This document shows positions 38,556 through 46,256 of a stretch of 64,000 nucleotides of DNA, piece after piece. The notes beneath the pieces are model-generated. The model made no database searches and was not told the DNA's origin. It worked only from the letters and a program-made list of their open reading frames with translations. Made by a program: the position numbers and the translations under genes. The stretch comes from Streptococcus cristatus (GTDB lineage Bacteria; Bacillota; Bacilli; Lactobacillales; Streptococcaceae). The stretch covers positions 246,523-310,522 of the forward strand of contig NZ_VSJJ01000001.1 in NCBI RefSeq assembly GCF_008369405.1. The letters are read 5' to 3'. The number at the start of each line of letters is the position of its first letter. Positions within the stretch are counted from its first letter, which is position 1.

Positions 38556-39836
38556 CTAATTTTTAGGTTCTGGCAGGATGAGGTAGAGTGCAATTCCTAG
38601 AACAGTTGATAGAGCAACTCCTGAAATTTGCAGACCTGATAGTTGCAGGGTCAGACCACCGATACCAGATACCAAAATGACACTGGCAATCAGCAGGTTC
38701 TTTTTGTTGTCGAGATTGGTTTGCGCTTCAATCAGAATTTTAAGACCACTGGAAGCAATTACCCCAAATAAAGCAATCGAAATGCCTCCCAAAACTGGGC
38801 TTGGAATCGATTGGAGCAGGGCAGAAACCTTGCCCACGAAACTCATGACAATGGCCAGTACTGCAGCACCAGCAATCACATAAACACTGTAGATTTTATT
38901 GAGCGCCATAACCCCGATATTTTCACCATAGCTGGTCACCGGCGGAGCACCAAAGATACCCGCGATGACCTGAGCCAGACCATCCCCAGCCAAGGTCTTA
39001 TCCAAACCAGGCTCTTTAAAGAAATCCTTGCCTGTCAAGCTATTCAGAACCATAACATGCCCAAAGTGCTCTGTCATCGTTACAAAGGCGATCGGTGCCA
39101 TTGTTAAGATTGCACTTGGATACAATTTAAAATCATAATCTAAAAACGGAAGATTCATTGGCGGAACGTGGAACCAAGAAGCTTTTGTCACGTTGGCGAA
39201 GGAGATAATCTCCTGACCTGTCACTGCTCCGGCAATCAAAGCAAAGATATATCCAACAATCAAGCCCAGCAGAACCGGAATAATACCAACGATTTTCTTA
39301 CCGTAGATGTTAAAGAGAATGACGCATAGAAGGGTTACCATGCCGATAGCAAAGTAGGTGATGTCGTAGACCTTCTGGTCTCCAACAGTCTTATACATCA
39401 CATCGCCAACGGCTGTACCCGCTAGACTCAGGCCAATCACCATGATGATAGGCCCTACCACTACTGGCGGCAAAATCTTATCAATCCAAGCATTCCCTGC
39501 GAATTTCACGATGAGGGCTACGATAAAGTAGACCAGACCGCCCGTGATGGCACCTTGCGCCACTGCTGCAATCCCATCTGTCTTCATCAGCATTTGCATG
39601 GCAGCGATATAAGCGAAACTCGAACCCATATAAGCAGGAATCTTGTACTTGGTCACTGTCAAGTGAGCCAGCGTACCTAAACCACTTGAAAACAGGGCTA
39701 CCGCTGGGTCAATTCCCACCAGAATCGGAACCAACACCGTCGCACCAAACATGGCGAACAAATGCTGGAATGAAAGTCCTAAGAGTAAACCAGGTTTTGG
39801 CATATCATGGACATCGTATTTAACTTCTTGACTCAT
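38556..39836 (-). CDS. pyrP: Uracil permease PyrP/UraA
   Basis: 426-residue nucleobase:cation symporter-2 family protein with about 12-14 helices. The [16 protein letters not shown] opening (about 24-39), the [16 protein letters not shown] segment and [18 protein letters not shown] (about 292-309) are characteristic of UraA. It imports uracil with protons. It starts inside the last codons of pyrR (4-nt overlap) and is followed after 56 nt by pyrB. Confidence 0.95.
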   Translation of the reverse strand: MSQEVKYDVHDMPKPGLLLGLSFQHLFAMFGATVLVPILVGIDPAVALFSSGLGTLAHLTVTKYKIPAYMGSSFAYIAAMQMLMKTDGIAAVAQGAITGGLVYFIVALIVKFAGNAWIDKILPPVVVGPIIMVIGLSLAGTAVGDVMYKTVGDQKVYDITYFAIGMVTLLCVILFNIYGKKIVGIIPVLLGLIVGYIFALIAGAVTGQEIISFANVTKASWFHVPPMNLPFLDYDFKLYPSAILTMAPIAFVTMTEHFGHVMVLNSLTGKDFFKEPGLDKTLAGDGLAQVIAGIFGAPPVTSYGENIGVMALNKIYSVYVIAGAAVLAIVMSFVGKVSALLQSIPSPVLGGISIALFGVIASSGLKILIEAQTNLDNKKNLLIASVILVSGIGGLTLQLSGLQISGVALSTVLGIALYLILPEPKN

Positions 39837-40360
39837 GATGCATCCTCCTCTACGATGAGGACTCGGTCCTGACCATCTTTTTCTGTCATTTCGACAATGA
39901 TTTCCTCTCGACGGCTAGTTGGAATATTTTTACCAACGTAATCTGCTCGAATCGGCAATTCGCGATGACCACGGTCAACCAGAACCGCCAAACTGACACG
40001 AGATGGCCTGCCATGACTGACCAGATTGTCAATAGCTGCGCGAATGGTCCGCCCTGTATAGAGAACATCGTCCACCAGAATCACTTCACGGTCAGTAATA
40101 TCAAATGGAATCAGTGTTGTATCTTCCTCGACCTTGACATCATCCCGAAAAGGCTTGGTATCCACTTCACCGACTGGAATATCGATATTTTCCAACTGAG
40201 CCAGTCGCTGCTGGATGCGCTTGGCAATGAAAACCCCTCTGGTCTTAATGCCCGCCAAAACAATCTGGCTTAAATCCTTGTTGCGCTCGATGATTTCATA
40301 AGTAATCCGTGTAATGGCACGGTTCATGGTGATGTCATCGACAACTTCTTTTGTCTTCAT
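39833..40360 (-). CDS. pyrR: PyrR bifunctional regulator / uracil phosphoribosyltransferase
   Basis: 175-residue phosphoribosyltransferase-fold RNA-binding attenuator. The PRPP site [17 protein letters not shown] is at about 95-111. With UMP bound, PyrR binds the pyr leader and favours the terminator. It is first gene of the operon, directly behind a leader containing a clear PyrR binding loop and attenuator. Confidence 0.97.
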   Translation of the reverse strand: MKTKEVVDDITMNRAITRITYEIIERNKDLSQIVLAGIKTRGVFIAKRIQQRLAQLENIDIPVGEVDTKPFRDDVKVEEDTTLIPFDITDREVILVDDVLYTGRTIRAAIDNLVSHGRPSRVSLAVLVDRGHRELPIRADYVGKNIPTSRREEIIVEMTEKDGQDRVLIVEEDAS

Positions 40361-40379
40361 CTAAACCTCCTAAAAGCAT

Positions 40380-40409
40380 AAGAAAAAGTCCCCTTTACAA
40401 GGAGACTTC
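40380..40409 (-). terminator. pyr operon attenuator (terminator hairpin)
   Basis: On the minus strand AAGTCTCCTT and AAGGGGACTT form the stem, followed by TTTTCTT, shortly before the pyrR ribosome site. It is the conditional terminator of the PyrR attenuation system. Confidence 0.85.
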
Positions 40410-40472
40410 AGAAAATATAGACAGGCTGGCACAAGACGCACTTGTTTACACTCCGCCCATCATTTTTACTTT

Positions 40473-40496
40473 GCTCCTTGCCCATCTCTCTGGATA
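40473..40496 (-). promoter_or_regulatory. PyrR-binding loop in the pyr leader
   Basis: The minus strand reads TATCCAGAGAGATGGGCAAG and then GAGC, matching the conserved PyrR recognition sequence (UCCAGAGAG...). It lies about 25 nt after the predicted start of transcription and upstream of the terminator hairpin at 40380-40409. Confidence 0.88.
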
Positions 40497-40524
40497 GAAT
40501 TAAAGGATTATTTAATTGTTTATA

Positions 40525-40553
40525 ACTATACCACAATTTTAATTCCATTTCAA
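40525..40553 (-). promoter_or_regulatory. pyr operon promoter
   Basis: On the minus strand TTGAAA (40548-40553), 17-nt spacer, TATAGT (40525-40530) with TG upstream. Transcription would start near 40518, giving a leader of about 158 nt. Confidence 0.75.
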
Positions 40554-40641
40554 GAAAAAAATGAACTTTTTTCACGATAAATTGCTAATCCATTTCAACA
40601 AAATAAAAAACAGAGAACATCTGTTTTCTATATTTAAGACT

Positions 40642-41268
40642 CTATGCTTTCTTCTTTGAAAATGAGATAGATTTGATTCCATAAAAAATATAACCAAAGA
40701 CTAGATAGGCCACAAAGATAATCAAGCACATCTTGATAACATAAGGCCAACCGTGCTTATAGACATTAAGGAAAAAGTAGGGAAAGGGTTTATCCTTGGC
40801 ATTCGGAATATCAATTTTCAAGAAAAAACCGTTAATAAGGGCAAAAATCATGTAAATCAGCGGAACACTTGTCCAAGAAATGGGATCAAACCAACGATAC
40901 TGCCGAGTTTTATCAAATACAAGAGTATCAAAGAAAAACATGAGAGGCACAATATAATGGCAAAGGAAATTTTCCAAACGATAAAAATCTGTCGCAATCG
41001 GAGCTAGGAGCAAGTGATAGACGACGCAGGTAATCATGATACACATGGTCACGCCGCCCTTCACGCGCAACAGCTTGGAACTCTCCCAATTATTGTCTGT
41101 CCACATCCTAAAAATGAGATAGGCTGTGAATAACAGAACCAGAAGATTAGACAAGACCGTGTAGTACATCAGCATTCCTACGCCAAGTTTAGCAATTTCC
41201 AGATAGACCCCTACAAAAGCCAAAACCAGAAGAAGAAGGCGATAAGAAAGAATTATTTTTTTATTCAT
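40642..41268 (-). CDS. Pr6Pr family membrane protein
   Basis: 208-residue protein with six predicted helices (LLLLVLAFVGVYLEI, YTVLSNLLVLLFTAYLIF, GGVTMCIMITCVVYHLLL, HYIVPLMFFFDTLVF, SVPLIYMIFALINGFFL, MCLIIFVAYLVFGYIFYG). The HYIVPLMFFFDTLVF segment is the hallmark of the Pr6Pr/AIG1-like family. The role is unknown. It starts 8 nt after the zinc-ribbon gene ends, so the two are co-transcribed. Confidence 0.75.
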   Translation of the reverse strand: MNKKIILSYRLLLLVLAFVGVYLEIAKLGVGMLMYYTVLSNLLVLLFTAYLIFRMWTDNNWESSKLLRVKGGVTMCIMITCVVYHLLLAPIATDFYRLENFLCHYIVPLMFFFDTLVFDKTRQYRWFDPISWTSVPLIYMIFALINGFFLKIDIPNAKDKPFPYFFLNVYKHGWPYVIKMCLIIFVAYLVFGYIFYGIKSISFSKKKA

Positions 41269-41276
41269 AGTGCTTC

Positions 41277-41615
41277 TCAGATTTTTTTGACAAATTCTGA
41301 CTTGAGCTTCATAGCACCAAATCCATCAATCTTACAGTCGATATTGTGGTCGCCTTCGACAATACGGATATTTTTCACGCGCGTTCCTTGTTTGAGATCC
41401 TTAGGAGCCCCTTTGACTTTCAAGTCCTTGATTAAGGTAACTGTGTCGCCATCAGCCAACTGATTGCCGTTCGCATCAATAGCCACTGGACCAGCTTCTG
41501 CTGCTTCAACTTCTGCTGGATCCCATTCGTAGGCACATTCTGGACAAACCAAGAGAACGCCGTCTTCATAAACGTATTCTGAGTTACATTTAGGGCAATT
41601 TGGCAAATTATTCAT
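41277..41615 (-). CDS. YjdM/PhnA-like zinc-ribbon protein
   Basis: 112-residue protein. The N-terminal zinc ribbon has CPKC and CPEC (about 7-29), and the C-terminal PhnA-type beta domain ([20 protein letters not shown], about 58-77) follows. Named for E. coli PhnA but not shown to act in phosphonate use. The ATG at 41615 with AAGGAG upstream is preferred over a longer frame adding 12 residues. Confidence 0.88.
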   Translation of the reverse strand: MNNLPNCPKCNSEYVYEDGVLLVCPECAYEWDPAEVEAAEAGPVAIDANGNQLADGDTVTLIKDLKVKGAPKDLKQGTRVKNIRIVEGDHNIDCKIDGFGAMKLKSEFVKKI

Positions 41616-41762
41616 TAAATCATTTCTCCTTATAAGCGGACAGACATTCAAAATAAAAGATTAAATCTGAACTATATCCTTAATTTTACCGTCTTATTAT
41701 ACGATATTTTATCTTATTTGACAAATGAGTCCGGAAAATCATCCTATTTTCAAAAATTTTTC

Positions 41763-41791
41763 TTGACTTTTCTGACAAAACAGTGTACTAT
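41763..41791 (+). promoter_or_regulatory. niaX-niaR promoter with probable NiaR site
   Basis: TTGACT, 17-nt spacer, TACTAT. AGTGTAC and AGTGTAT flank the -10 box as direct repeats 6 nt apart, and the downstream TGTATATACA is a perfect palindrome. A NiaR dimer could bind here when niacin is plentiful; the site assignment is an inference. Confidence 0.55.
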
Positions 41792-41826
41792 TCTAGTGTA
41801 TATACAGTTAATAAAAGGAGTTTATT

Positions 41827-42351
41827 ATGAAACCAAAATCTAAAAATCAGTTTATGACACTGACCGCTTTTTTGACTGCCCTAGCCATCGTTATCCCACT
41901 GGTCATGCCGATTAAGATTGTCATTCCGCCTGCTTCTTTCACCTTAGCCAGTCACGTTGCTATCTTTCTGGCCATGTTTCTCTCGCCTCTGATGACAGTG
42001 ATTGTCGTCCTCGGCTCTACCATCGGATTTTTTATGTCCGGTCTCCCTTTCATCATCACACTGAGAGCCCTGTCTCACCTGCTCTTCGGTACTATCGGAG
42101 CTCTTTATCTGCAAAAGCATCCTGAAACACTGGACAGTCAGAAAAAGACCTGGATCTTTAATTTTGTGCTGGCCCTAATTCATGCCTTTGGTGAGGTAGT
42201 AGTCTGCATTCTCTTTTACACAACGACAGCCTATCCAGCTAATGCCTTCTACATCCTATTCGGTTTGGTCGGACTTGGTACAATCGTTCATAGCATGGTG
42301 GACTTTATCATTGCAAAATTTGTCTATCAGGCTCTAAAAAAGATTCGTTAA
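41827..42351 (+). CDS. niaX: Niacin ECF transporter S-component NiaX
   Basis: 174-residue protein with about five to six helices (LTAFLTALAIVIPLVMP, HVAIFLAMFLSPLMTVIVVLG, ALSHLLFGTIGALYL, FNFVLALIHAFGEVVVCIL, LFGLVGLGTIVHSMVDF). Its pairing with niaR downstream is what identifies it as the niacin-specific S-component rather than another ECF protein. It needs the shared EcfA/A'/T module for energy. AAAGGAG precedes the ATG. Confidence 0.85.
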   Translation: MKPKSKNQFMTLTAFLTALAIVIPLVMPIKIVIPPASFTLASHVAIFLAMFLSPLMTVIVVLGSTIGFFMSGLPFIITLRALSHLLFGTIGALYLQKHPETLDSQKKTWIFNFVLALIHAFGEVVVCILFYTTTAYPANAFYILFGLVGLGTIVHSMVDFIIAKFVYQALKKIR

Positions 42352-42389
42352 ACCTTGAATCTTCTAAAGTTTTGATTTACAATGAAGAT

Positions 42390-42902
42390 ATGACAAAAAA
42401 ACGAAGAAATGATTTATTAGAGCTTTTAAAAGAAGCTCGTCAACCTTTAAACGGTCAATTTTTAGCTGAACAATTTCATGTCACTCGCCAGATTATCGTT
42501 CAGGATATTGCCCTGCTGCGAGCCGACGGTGCTCCTATTATCAGTACCAATAGAGGTTATGTCTATAAAGAAAGCAACGTGCCTGCCCATTTTCATCGGC
42601 TTTTTAAGCTTAAACACAAGGCAGATGATATCGAAACTGAACTCTTGGCCATCGTTGATAATGGCGGACGAGTGCAAAATATCATGATTGAACATCCTGT
42701 CTATGGGGAAATCCAGACCTATCTGAAATTGACCTGCCGCCGCGATGTGCAACAATTTTTGGAGCAGATCACAGAGAGCGATTTTCGTGCCTTATCCGAG
42801 CTAACAAATGGAATTCACTACCATTTAATCGAGGCAGATTCTCCGCAGGACTTAGACTATATCGAGGAAGCCTTAGCTACACTGGGCTTTCTGCAAGAAT
42901 AA
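42390..42902 (+). CDS. niaR: NAD biosynthesis repressor NiaR
   Basis: 170-residue repressor. The N-terminal HTH_11 domain (RRNDLLELLKEARQPLNGQF, LAEQFHVTRQIIVQDIALLR) is joined to a 3H domain, named for three conserved His that bind metal and niacin; His residues occur in MIEHPVYGEI, NGIHYHLIE and AHFHRLF. It represses niacin uptake or NAD synthesis when niacin is present. The start at the second ATG (42390, MTKKRRND) removes 6 unlikely residues; the ribosome site is weak. It is co-transcribed with niaX. Confidence 0.9.
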   Translation: MTKKRRNDLLELLKEARQPLNGQFLAEQFHVTRQIIVQDIALLRADGAPIISTNRGYVYKESNVPAHFHRLFKLKHKADDIETELLAIVDNGGRVQNIMIEHPVYGEIQTYLKLTCRRDVQQFLEQITESDFRALSELTNGIHYHLIEADSPQDLDYIEEALATLGFLQE

Positions 42903-42927
42903 ACGCGACGCAAATATTCTAGATTGA

Positions 42928-42961
42928 ACCAGTTTTGAAGGGAATTCAAGGCTGGTTTTTA
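42928..42961 (+). terminator. niaR terminator
   Basis: AACCAG / CTGGTT with an inner TTGAA/TTCAA pairing, followed by TTTATATTTT. Confidence 0.75.
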
Positions 42962-43040
42962 TATTTTAAATGAACAAGAAACTTTGTCAACTTCCTAGAA
43001 ATAAGGTAAAATAAGAGAAAGAAATCTGTAGGGGGACAGA

Positions 43041-44339
43041 ATGGCAGCAAAACCTAAATACCAAATCATCATGGATAAAATTATTAGGGACATTGACAGG
43101 GGAAGACTTACTAGGGGACAAAAGATTCCCTCCGTCCGCAAGCTGGCAGACCGCTACCATTGCAGCAAGGATACTGCCCAGAAGGCCTTGATTGAGCTTC
43201 GTTATCAGAAGTACATTTATGCCGTGCCTAAGAGCGGCTACTATGTCTTGGAAAATGACCAAAATAAAAAGGAAGATATGGAGCTTGCTGTGACAGACGA
43301 CCGCCACCAAGCCTATGAAGACTTCCGCCTGTGTGTCAATGAAACACTGATTGGTCGAGAAAACTATCTTTTCAACTACTATTCTCAGCAAGAAGGACTG
43401 GAGGAGTTGCGACAGTCAGTTCAGCACTTGCTCTTGGACTCCGCAGTCTACACTTCTGCAGACAATCTGATTCTGACTTCCGGTACCCAACAAGCCCTCT
43501 ACATTCTCTCTCAGATTGACTTCCCTAATAGAAAAGAGACCATTCTGGTTGAGCAGCCCACCTACCATCGAATCAACGATTTACTGCTAAATCAAAAACT
43601 CCCTTATGAGACCATTGAACGTAAACCGACTGGGATTGACCTGAAAGAGTTAGAGAGGATTTTTCAGACAAGGCGGATCAAGTTTTTCTATACGATTCCC
43701 CGTTTTCACTATCCACTAGGACATTCCTACAGCCGTCAGGAAAAGGAAGAAATCCTTGCCCTTGCTGAATGTTATGATGTCTATATCGTTGAAGACGACT
43801 ATCTGGCTGACTTTGATAGCAAGCGAGAACTGCCTTTTCACTATCTGGATAATAGTCAGCATGTCCTCTATATCAAGTCTTTTTCTACCAGTCTCTTTCC
43901 TGCCCTGCGCATCACAGCCTTGGCCCTGCTACCTCAGATTCGAGAAACCTTTCTGTCCTATAAAAAAGCGGTTGACTACGACAGTAACCTCATCATGCAA
44001 AAGGCTCTCTCCCTCTATATTGACAATCTGATGTTTGAAAAGAATCGTCTAGGCTTACTTAACCGACTGGAAACTGAAAAAAATAAGGCACAATTCCTCT
44101 TGGACGACCTTCATTTCCCTCTGCCCTACCAGTTGACAACAGATGGCGTGATTTTTGACCTCCAATCCCTCCCCTCAGTCAGCTCTCTCAAACACAGCAA
44201 GCTACCGCTGGACTTTTTTGAAAGCAGCTACATTCAGACCTGCCCCTACCGCTATGCTAAGCTAGGATTTGATGATTTAAAAGAAAATCTGGAAAAATTT
44301 AAAGAATATCTAAAAAGAGAGTGGGACAGAAATCGGTAA
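43041..44339 (+). CDS. MocR-like GntR regulator with aminotransferase-type domain (PLP lysine absent)
   Basis: 432-residue protein. The N-terminal GntR winged helix (1-70, RGQKIPSVRKLADRYHCSKDTAQKAL in part) is joined to a class-I aminotransferase-like domain (about 95-430: SGTQQALYIL, VEQPTYHRINDLL, VEDDYLADFD). In the usual GTFSKTL motif the Schiff-base Lys position reads Thr (SFST, T283), with a Lys four residues earlier (K279). PLP binding is therefore doubtful or altered. The last eight codons (KREWDRNR) and the stop come from repeat copy C. The target is unknown; an ABC exporter pair lies convergent. Confidence 0.88.
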   Translation: MAAKPKYQIIMDKIIRDIDRGRLTRGQKIPSVRKLADRYHCSKDTAQKALIELRYQKYIYAVPKSGYYVLENDQNKKEDMELAVTDDRHQAYEDFRLCVNETLIGRENYLFNYYSQQEGLEELRQSVQHLLLDSAVYTSADNLILTSGTQQALYILSQIDFPNRKETILVEQPTYHRINDLLLNQKLPYETIERKPTGIDLKELERIFQTRRIKFFYTIPRFHYPLGHSYSRQEKEEILALAECYDVYIVEDDYLADFDSKRELPFHYLDNSQHVLYIKSFSTSLFPALRITALALLPQIRETFLSYKKAVDYDSNLIMQKALSLYIDNLMFEKNRLGLLNRLETEKNKAQFLLDDLHFPLPYQLTTDGVIFDLQSLPSVSSLKHSKLPLDFFESSYIQTCPYRYAKLGFDDLKENLEKFKEYLKREWDRNR

Positions 44340-44495
44340 TTCGTTAGAATTCGATTTCGTCGTCCCACCTCCGCATAGTTGAGTAGGGCTGTAAAAGCTG
44401 ATGAAATCAGCGTAATAGAGCCCACTCAACCACTGCGTCTTGCTCGACAATCCAAAAACAATTGAGAGGCTAGGACTTTTGTCCCAGCCTCTTTT
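44313..44495 (+). repeat. Three-hairpin MITE-like repeat, copy C (overlaps the end of a coding gene)
   Basis: It starts AAAAGAGAGTGGGACAG inside the last codons of the MocR-like gene and ends with the GAGGCTAGGAC / GTCCCAGCCTC hairpin and TTTT. This is the most intact of the three copies: module 1 (GTGGGACAGAAATCG ... CGATTTCGTCGTCCCAC), module 2 (GTTGAGTAGGGCT ... AGCCCACTCAAC with inner AGCTGAT stem), a 33-nt linker and the terminator hairpin. Inverted ends AAAGAGAGTGGGACA and AAAGAGGCTGGGACA agree at 13 of 15 positions. Confidence 0.92.
44466..44495 (+). terminator. Terminator formed by the last module of repeat copy C
   Basis: GAGGCTAGGAC-TTTT-GTCCCAGCCTC (one mismatch) followed by TTTT, ending transcription from the MocR-like gene. 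Confidence 0.8.
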
Positions 44496-44516
44496 CTTTG
44501 AATTTTTCCTTGTTTT

Positions 44517-46256
44517 TCAGGCATCCAACATCCCAGCCTGCAGCTGATACATTTTCTTATACGTCCCATTTTGTGCTAGAAGCTCTTCATGGCTACCAGA
44601 CTCAATGATGCACCCTTCATCTAAAACATAGATACAATTGGCATCCTGAATCGTAGACAGTCGATGGGCAATGGCAATGGTGGTTCGGCCCTGCCGCATT
44701 TTCCGTAAGGAATGCTGAATCAGCTCCTCAGTTTCTGAATCGATATTGGCAGTGGCTTCATCTAAAATCAAGATTTTAGGCTTGGTTGCGATGGTTCTGG
44801 CAAAGGCCAAAAGCTGTTGTTGGCCACTAGAGAAGGTGGAGCCACGCTCAGTAACCGGATTATCATATCCCTGAGCTAGTTGGCTGATAAACTCATGGGC
44901 ATCAACAAAGCGAGCTGCTTCTTCGACCTCCTCTTGCGATAGATTTTCCTGATACATGCGGATATTGGATGCAATGGTGCCGTGGTAGAGGAAGGGATCC
45001 TGCAAAACAAGACCGATAGTGCGGCGTAATTCTGCTTGACTGTAGTCTCTGATGTCTCTGCCATCGATAAGAATCTTGCCTTTCTCAAATTCATAAAAGC
45101 GCAAGAAAAGGTTGATAATGGAGGATTTGCCCGAACCCGTTGGCCCGACAAAAGCAATGGTCTCGCCTTGTTTGACGCTAAAGGAAATGTCCTTTAGAAT
45201 CTCTCTCTTTCCGTCATAGGAAAAGGTTACATGCTGAAAGTCAATATTGCCCGCCTGAATCTCAGGTCCCTCTTCTGCTTGTTCAGGCTCATATTCTCGG
45301 CGATCCATCAGTTCAAAAACGCGCTCCGCAGCCACCATCGATGTCTGAAGAACTGAGTAATTTTGCATGACATCGATCAAGGGATTGAAAAGCTGATTGA
45401 CATACTGGATGAAAGCATACATGACACCTGCAGTCACTCCAGCTACTTGCCAGCTCAAGCCAAAATAAGTCAGAATAAGAGCATAAGCCAAGATTTTCAG
45501 CAAGGACATGGCTGGGCGCAGAAAGAGGCTGTTCACATTCAGATAGCGATTGCTAAAGTCTAGGTGTTCTCCATTGATTGCTTCAAATTCTTCGATTAGC
45601 CGCTTTTCCTGACTAAAAGCTTGGATGATCCGCATCCCTTCAATGCTCTCAGAAAGTTTAACATTGAGGTCGCTTAGTTTAGCTCGGACTTGCTTGAGCA
45701 AGCGATTGGACAGCCGCTGATACAGGATAATCGAACCAAGCATGATAGGCAAAAAGAGGACAATCAGCAGAGTCAGCCGCCAATTCAGAGCCAGCATAGT
45801 TACGATTGTCACCACCAAGATAAGCATGGAGCTGAGGAAGTTAGAAAAAATACTACTAAACATATCAGCCACTGACTGAGTATCATTGGTCAAGCGAGAA
45901 ACGATAGCCCCTGCTGCTGTCTGATCAAAATAAGCCATGCCTAATTGCTGCATATTCGCAAAAGTTTCCTGCCGAAGATCGCGGACAATGCTGTAGGCCA
46001 CCCGTGCAAAAGCATATTGCCCCAGAAAAGTAAGAAGCACCCGCAAAAGAAAGAGGCCATAGTAAATCCCCAGCAGATAGAGGCCATTTATGGCTACCTC
46101 TCGGCTGACAAATCGGTCTATATAAGAACGAGCCAAGAGCGGTAAGGCCGTTGTCACCAAGGTTGTCGCAAAAATAAAAGCTAGAGCCAGCAGGCTAATC
46201 CATTTGTAGCGCCACATATAACCCAGGAGGCGTCTAAAAGTTGATTGTTTTGTCAT
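44517..46256 (-). CDS. ABC exporter, fused membrane/ATPase subunit (YheH/BmrD or LmrD-like partner)
   Basis: 579-residue exporter half-transporter: six helices (about 15-310) then an ATPase domain (about 335-575). Walker A GPTGSGKSS (about 370-378), Walker B ILILDEAT with the catalytic Glu, and H-loop AHRLST are intact, but the signature is FSSGQQQ instead of LSGGQ. Together with the upstream gene, which has the opposite defect, this makes a heterodimeric multidrug-type exporter with one degenerate ATP site. It overlaps the upstream gene by 4 nt. Substrate unknown. Confidence 0.9.
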   Translation of the reverse strand: MTKQSTFRRLLGYMWRYKWISLLALAFIFATTLVTTALPLLARSYIDRFVSREVAINGLYLLGIYYGLFLLRVLLTFLGQYAFARVAYSIVRDLRQETFANMQQLGMAYFDQTAAGAIVSRLTNDTQSVADMFSSIFSNFLSSMLILVVTIVTMLALNWRLTLLIVLFLPIMLGSIILYQRLSNRLLKQVRAKLSDLNVKLSESIEGMRIIQAFSQEKRLIEEFEAINGEHLDFSNRYLNVNSLFLRPAMSLLKILAYALILTYFGLSWQVAGVTAGVMYAFIQYVNQLFNPLIDVMQNYSVLQTSMVAAERVFELMDRREYEPEQAEEGPEIQAGNIDFQHVTFSYDGKREILKDISFSVKQGETIAFVGPTGSGKSSIINLFLRFYEFEKGKILIDGRDIRDYSQAELRRTIGLVLQDPFLYHGTIASNIRMYQENLSQEEVEEAARFVDAHEFISQLAQGYDNPVTERGSTFSSGQQQLLAFARTIATKPKILILDEATANIDSETEELIQHSLRKMRQGRTTIAIAHRLSTIQDANCIYVLDEGCIIESGSHEELLAQNGTYKKMYQLQAGMLDA

